From Flavobacterium sp. ENC (lineage in GTDB: Bacteria; Bacteroidota; Bacteroidia; Flavobacteriales; Flavobacteriaceae), in NCBI RefSeq assembly GCF_020991415.1, contig NZ_JAJMOY010000009.1:1-64000 (forward strand): 64,000 bases of DNA, given 5' to 3'. The position numbers and the translations under genes are program-made. The notes beneath the pieces are model-generated. The model was given only the letters and a program-made list of their open reading frames with translations. It searched no databases and was not told where the DNA came from. Shown piece after piece: positions 61,718 through 64,000 of the stretch (position 1 is its first letter; every line of letters begins with the position of its first letter).

Positions 61718-62137
61718 ATGGCAACAAATAGAACTTTTACAATGATTAAGCCGGATGCTGTAGCAAACGGACACATTGGGAACATCTTAGCAATGATTAC
61801 TAACGGAGGTTTCAAAATCGTTTCGTTAAAACTAACTCAATTAACTGTAGCGGATGCTCAGGCATTTTATGCTGTTCACGCTGCAAGACCTTTCTACGGA
61901 GAATTAGTAGAATTTATGTCACGCGGACCAATTGTTGCTGCTATTTTAGAAAAAGATAACGCAGTAGAAGATTTCAGAACTTTAATTGGAGCTACAAATC
62001 CGGCTGAAGCTGCTGAAGGAACTATTCGTAAAGCATACGCAACTTCTATCGGAGAAAATGCAGTTCACGGTTCAGACAGCGACGAAAATGCTGCTATCGA
62101 AGGTGCATTCCACTTTGCAGGAAGAGAGCAGTTCTAG
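61718..62137 (+). CDS. ndk: Nucleoside-diphosphate kinase
   Basis: Cytoplasmic 139-residue enzyme that transfers the gamma-phosphate of ATP to other nucleoside diphosphates. The phospho-acceptor is His117 in [30 protein letters not shown] at the N-terminus, [16 protein letters not shown] in the middle and the Glu-rich C-terminus are typical, and the length fits. It has its own -7 box. Its TAG stop codon is the first three bases of the TAGATTT tandem array that follows. Confidence 0.97.
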   Translation: MATNRTFTMIKPDAVANGHIGNILAMITNGGFKIVSLKLTQLTVADAQAFYAVHAARPFYGELVEFMSRGPIVAAILEKDNAVEDFRTLIGATNPAEAAEGTIRKAYATSIGENAVHGSDSDENAAIEGAFHFAGREQF

Positions 62138-62200
62138 ATTTTAGATTTTAGATTTTAGATTTTAGATTTTAGATTTTAGATTTTAGATTTTAGATTTTAG
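62135..62200. repeat. Perfect heptanucleotide tandem repeat TAGATTT
   Basis: Nine exact copies of TAGATTT plus a final TAG. The first TAG is the stop codon of ndk. The seven-base period is shared with the array at 8891-9068. Confidence 0.98.
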
Positions 62201-62205
62201 CAAAA

Positions 62206-62238
62206 AAAAAATCCATTCGCTGCGCGAATGGATTTTTT
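62206..62238. terminator. Bidirectional terminator after ndk
   Basis: ATCCATTCGC/GCGAATGGAT stem with a three-base loop, flanked by A-run and T-run on both sides. It serves ndk and the convergent gene at 62257. Confidence 0.9.
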
Positions 62239-62256
62239 TATTCTGATGTAAAATTA

Positions 62257-62976
62257 TTAAAGTTTACCGTCTGTCTTTTTAATGATTTTAGCTACTTTTT
62301 CATCTAAATCTTTCAAAAGTTCATCTAAGGCACTTTCACACATAGGTAATATTTTTTCAGCAGTTAAAACCGGAATTCCTCCTATGATAGCTCCGGTCTT
62401 TTTAGAGTTTGCACCTTCACTAAAAGCAAATACTTTTTTTCCTGTTTTATCATATAAAGCAATTCTCGCATACGCTTTCATTTTAACCGTTCCGGTTCCA
62501 CCCACAGCGAATCCTTTTTGTAAAGCAAAATGTATTTCAGTAAATAAAACACCATCTGCAACATCTTTAAACATAGTAGCAGTTCCTACTTCATTTTCAG
62601 AACCATTCATACCTTCATAAATATATTTGTATCCAGGGTAGTTGATGATGGTTTTCCCTGCATCTCCTTCTCTGGCAAATTTAGGAACGAAATCAATATA
62701 TTCCTGTTTTTGGATTACCTCATTTTCAGGAAGTAAATCAAAAGGGAATTGTTTAGAAAAAACATTAAAAAAAGAATTATGATACTTCTCTAAAATAGGG
62801 GTAAGATTAAAATCAGGATTATTACCTAAATCAGCTATTGCAGCCAAACTGCCTAGTCCCAAATCAGCAAGACTGATTGTTTTGTCTGTGTAAAAACCGA
62901 CAACTGCAACTTTTTTCTTTTGCGAATAACTGTTTAAAGCTAATAATACGGTTAAAATAAGGAATACTTTTTTCAT
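62257..62976 (-). CDS. Secreted hypothetical protein
   Basis: A 239-residue protein with a signal peptide (LLALNSYSQ). The mature part begins KKKVAVVGFYTDKTISL, a beta-strand opening reminiscent of periplasmic CsgG/LpoB-type or TolB-like folds, and includes VKMKAYARIALYDKTGKKVFAF and an amphipathic C-terminal helix (ALDELLKDLDEKVAKIIKK). I cannot assign a family with confidence. The gene is convergent with ndk and shares its terminator. Confidence 0.82.
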   Translation of the reverse strand: MKKVFLILTVLLALNSYSQKKKVAVVGFYTDKTISLADLGLGSLAAIADLGNNPDFNLTPILEKYHNSFFNVFSKQFPFDLLPENEVIQKQEYIDFVPKFAREGDAGKTIINYPGYKYIYEGMNGSENEVGTATMFKDVADGVLFTEIHFALQKGFAVGGTGTVKMKAYARIALYDKTGKKVFAFSEGANSKKTGAIIGGIPVLTAEKILPMCESALDELLKDLDEKVAKIIKKTDGKL

Positions 62977-63058
62977 TGTTTTTGGATTGTTTTTGGATTT
63001 AATTATTAAAAAAATATGTATTAAAAAAAATACTTATCGGTCAAATATATCATAAAAA

Positions 63059-63083
63059 AAACACTTCCAAAGTAGAAGTGTTA
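63059..63083 (-). terminator. Intrinsic terminator after the DUF721 gene
   Basis: AACACTTC/GAAGTGTT stem with a seven-base loop and a T-run on the minus strand. Confidence 0.8.
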
Positions 63084-63140
63084 ATTTTATTTTTTAATAT
63101 TAAAACCTAACGATCTAAATCGTTTAAAGTCAAATAGAAT

Positions 63141-63437
63141 TTAACGTAAAACGACATCCTTAACGACTTCACGCCCTAATTCTTCATTAATCATCTTGAC
63201 AATTTTAGATTTTCCGTGGCTCAGTTCCTCTCTCAAAACGGCAGATCCAAGTTCTACATAAAGCGTACTTCCTTTCAGGACAACATTTTTTGTATACGTA
63301 TTTACGCCATTTCCCATCAGCTGCCTCCAGGCTTCTTTTACATCAATCTGATCCATTCCCGGCTGAAGTTTATTCACCTGAATAATCTGTTGCAGCACAT
63401 CTCCAATCGAACTCTGATTATTTAACCTTTTTGCCAT
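63141..63437 (-). CDS. DUF721 (DciA-like) protein
   Basis: A 98-residue cytoplasmic protein of the DUF721 family, related to the DciA helicase-loading factor. The pattern SIGDVLQQIIQVNKLQPGM, VKEAWRQLMG, and SAVLREELSHGKSKIVKMIN matches the compact KH-like domain of the family. It overlaps the upstream lipoprotein gene by 20 bases. In flavobacteria this gene is often near recF and ndk, in line with the position here. Confidence 0.92.
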   Translation of the reverse strand: MAKRLNNQSSIGDVLQQIIQVNKLQPGMDQIDVKEAWRQLMGNGVNTYTKNVVLKGSTLYVELGSAVLREELSHGKSKIVKMINEELGREVVKDVVLR

Positions 63438-63858
63438 CGTCTAATAAATTTATGGGTCCTGCTTTTTTATAATGATATTCCTTATTTTCCTGGTTTTTCA
63501 CCACCAGTTCTTCATCTGAAATCGAAATCAATTCCTCACTCCACTTTGCATAATTTGTTTTATAATCTAAAAAAGTCTTTCCATCAGCAAATCGAACCGA
63601 AACATTTTCAAAAGAATCACTTGTCAAAAAAGTGCCGTCAAATTGCGGCATCACTTTCTTTCGGATTCCTTTATTTTTTTTAATTTCAAAAAAATCAAAA
63701 GTTTCATTCATGCCATAATCCTTCTCTTCCCCTTTATCAAAAACAACTTTCGTAATTTCCCAGTAGCCGTTCAGTTTTGCAATATCTGCTGGTTTAATTT
63801 CCTGTTTGCAGCTCACAAACAAAAGAGACAAAACCAAAATCATAAAAGAGTTTTTCAT
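63418..63858 (-). CDS. Small lipocalin-like lipoprotein
   Basis: A 146-residue predicted lipoprotein (lipobox LLFVSCKQE). The mature part (KLNGYWEITKVVFDKGEEKDY onward) has the strand pattern of the lipocalin-like proteins common in flavobacteria. The ATG at 63858 gives a proper signal peptide; the upstream ATG at 63927 would add 23 residues and run back toward the structured repeat, so I rejected it. Its end overlaps the DUF721 gene by 20 bases. Confidence 0.85.
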   Translation of the reverse strand: MKNSFMILVLSLLFVSCKQEIKPADIAKLNGYWEITKVVFDKGEEKDYGMNETFDFFEIKKNKGIRKKVMPQFDGTFLTSDSFENVSVRFADGKTFLDYKTNYAKWSEELISISDEELVVKNQENKEYHYKKAGPINLLDDGKKVK

Positions 63859-63878
63859 AATAAGTATACTATTAATAA

Positions 63879-63954
63879 GGAGCTGATTCCTGCTGTCCGC
63901 TTTATCTTTTATGGCGAACACCGCCATAAAAGGATGCCGCTCCCATCAGGGCTA
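63879..63954 (-). repeat. Dispersed structured element, copy C
   Basis: Read on the minus strand: TAGCCCTGATGGGAGCGGCA at the left, an apical ATGGCG/CGCCAT hairpin, then GCGGACAGCAGGAATCAGC at the right. CCTG pairs with CAGG, where copy A has CCCG with CGGG, so a base pair has changed on both sides. It lies directly upstream of the lipoprotein gene. Confidence 0.65.
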
Positions 63955-64000
63955 AGACTCCCGTTTTCAAAAAGAAAATTTCGTGAGTCACAAAGTTAAC

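Noticed and set aside
1-64000. Prophage, integrative element or insertion sequence
   Set aside because: I found no transposase, integrase, phage structural gene or flanking duplication typical of such elements.

Overview
The window reads as chromosomal DNA of a Flavobacterium-like member of the Bacteroidota. The signs are low GC content with very AT-rich spacers, start sites without Shine-Dalgarno sequences, -7 promoter boxes of the TAnnTTTG type, a SusC/SusD pair, a type IX secretion (type B) C-terminal domain, a bacillithiol synthesis gene (bshC), and dispersed palindromic repeats of the sort common in flavobacteria.

Layout. 1-8.9 kb is core: rpsT, two identical tRNA-Glu genes and proS on the minus strand, then on the plus strand a tyrosine/glycine-rich lipoprotein, a FadL-type outer-membrane protein, rimO, a small secreted protein and a lipoprotein amidase. 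9.3-10.4 kb is a lone outer-membrane porin. 11.0-31.8 kb is a complete beta-mannan utilisation locus with two divergent wings around an AraC-type regulator. The minus wing holds SusC, SusD, two surface glycan-binding lipoproteins (one with a FAS1 domain), GH27 and GH5. The plus wing holds GH26, a GPH symporter, GH130, an AGE-family epimerase, a second GH26, GH5_7-like mannanase and GH97. 31.9-34.5 kb holds an MDR oxidoreductase, a Crp/Fnr regulator and an aldo/keto reductase. 35.1-40.3 kb is a satellite of the glycan locus: GH3, a SASA-type esterase and a CE2-type esterase. 40.4-49 kb has cell-wall enzymes (C40 peptidase, L,D-transpeptidase), a DUF1573 protein, a two-component system, a metallo-hydrolase, a small membrane protein and a B12-type radical SAM protein. 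49.0-53.1 kb is a 1343-residue secreted repeat protein. 53.2-58.3 kb holds an MFS symporter and an RNA-repair/ribosome-rescue operon (unknown protein, RtcB, PrfH, helical-repeat protein) preceded by a possible leader ORF and terminator. 58.5-64 kb returns to core genes: bshC, a NagX-like membrane protein, ndk, a secreted hypothetical, DUF721 and a lipoprotein.

How the glycan genes work together (inference from families). GH26, GH5_7 and GH5 cut the mannan or glucomannan backbone. GH27 and perhaps GH97 remove alpha-galactose. The CE2 and SASA esterases remove acetyl groups. SusC/SusD and the two binding lipoproteins capture and import oligosaccharides. The symporter takes mannobiose into the cytoplasm, the epimerase converts it to mannosyl-glucose, and GH130 phosphorolyses that to mannose-1-phosphate and glucose. 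The AraC protein is the likely sensor.

The most unusual items are: (1) a small ORF with a long-range stem, followed by a strong terminator, directly upstream of the RtcB-PrfH operon, which looks like an attenuator; (2) the uncharacterised 258-residue protein translationally coupled to RtcB; (3) a dispersed structured repeat, present in three copies with a visible compensatory base change; (4) a repeat array downstream of the GH3 gene that carries degenerate copies of part of the GH3 coding sequence; and (5) a palindromic repeat inserted in frame in a radical SAM gene.
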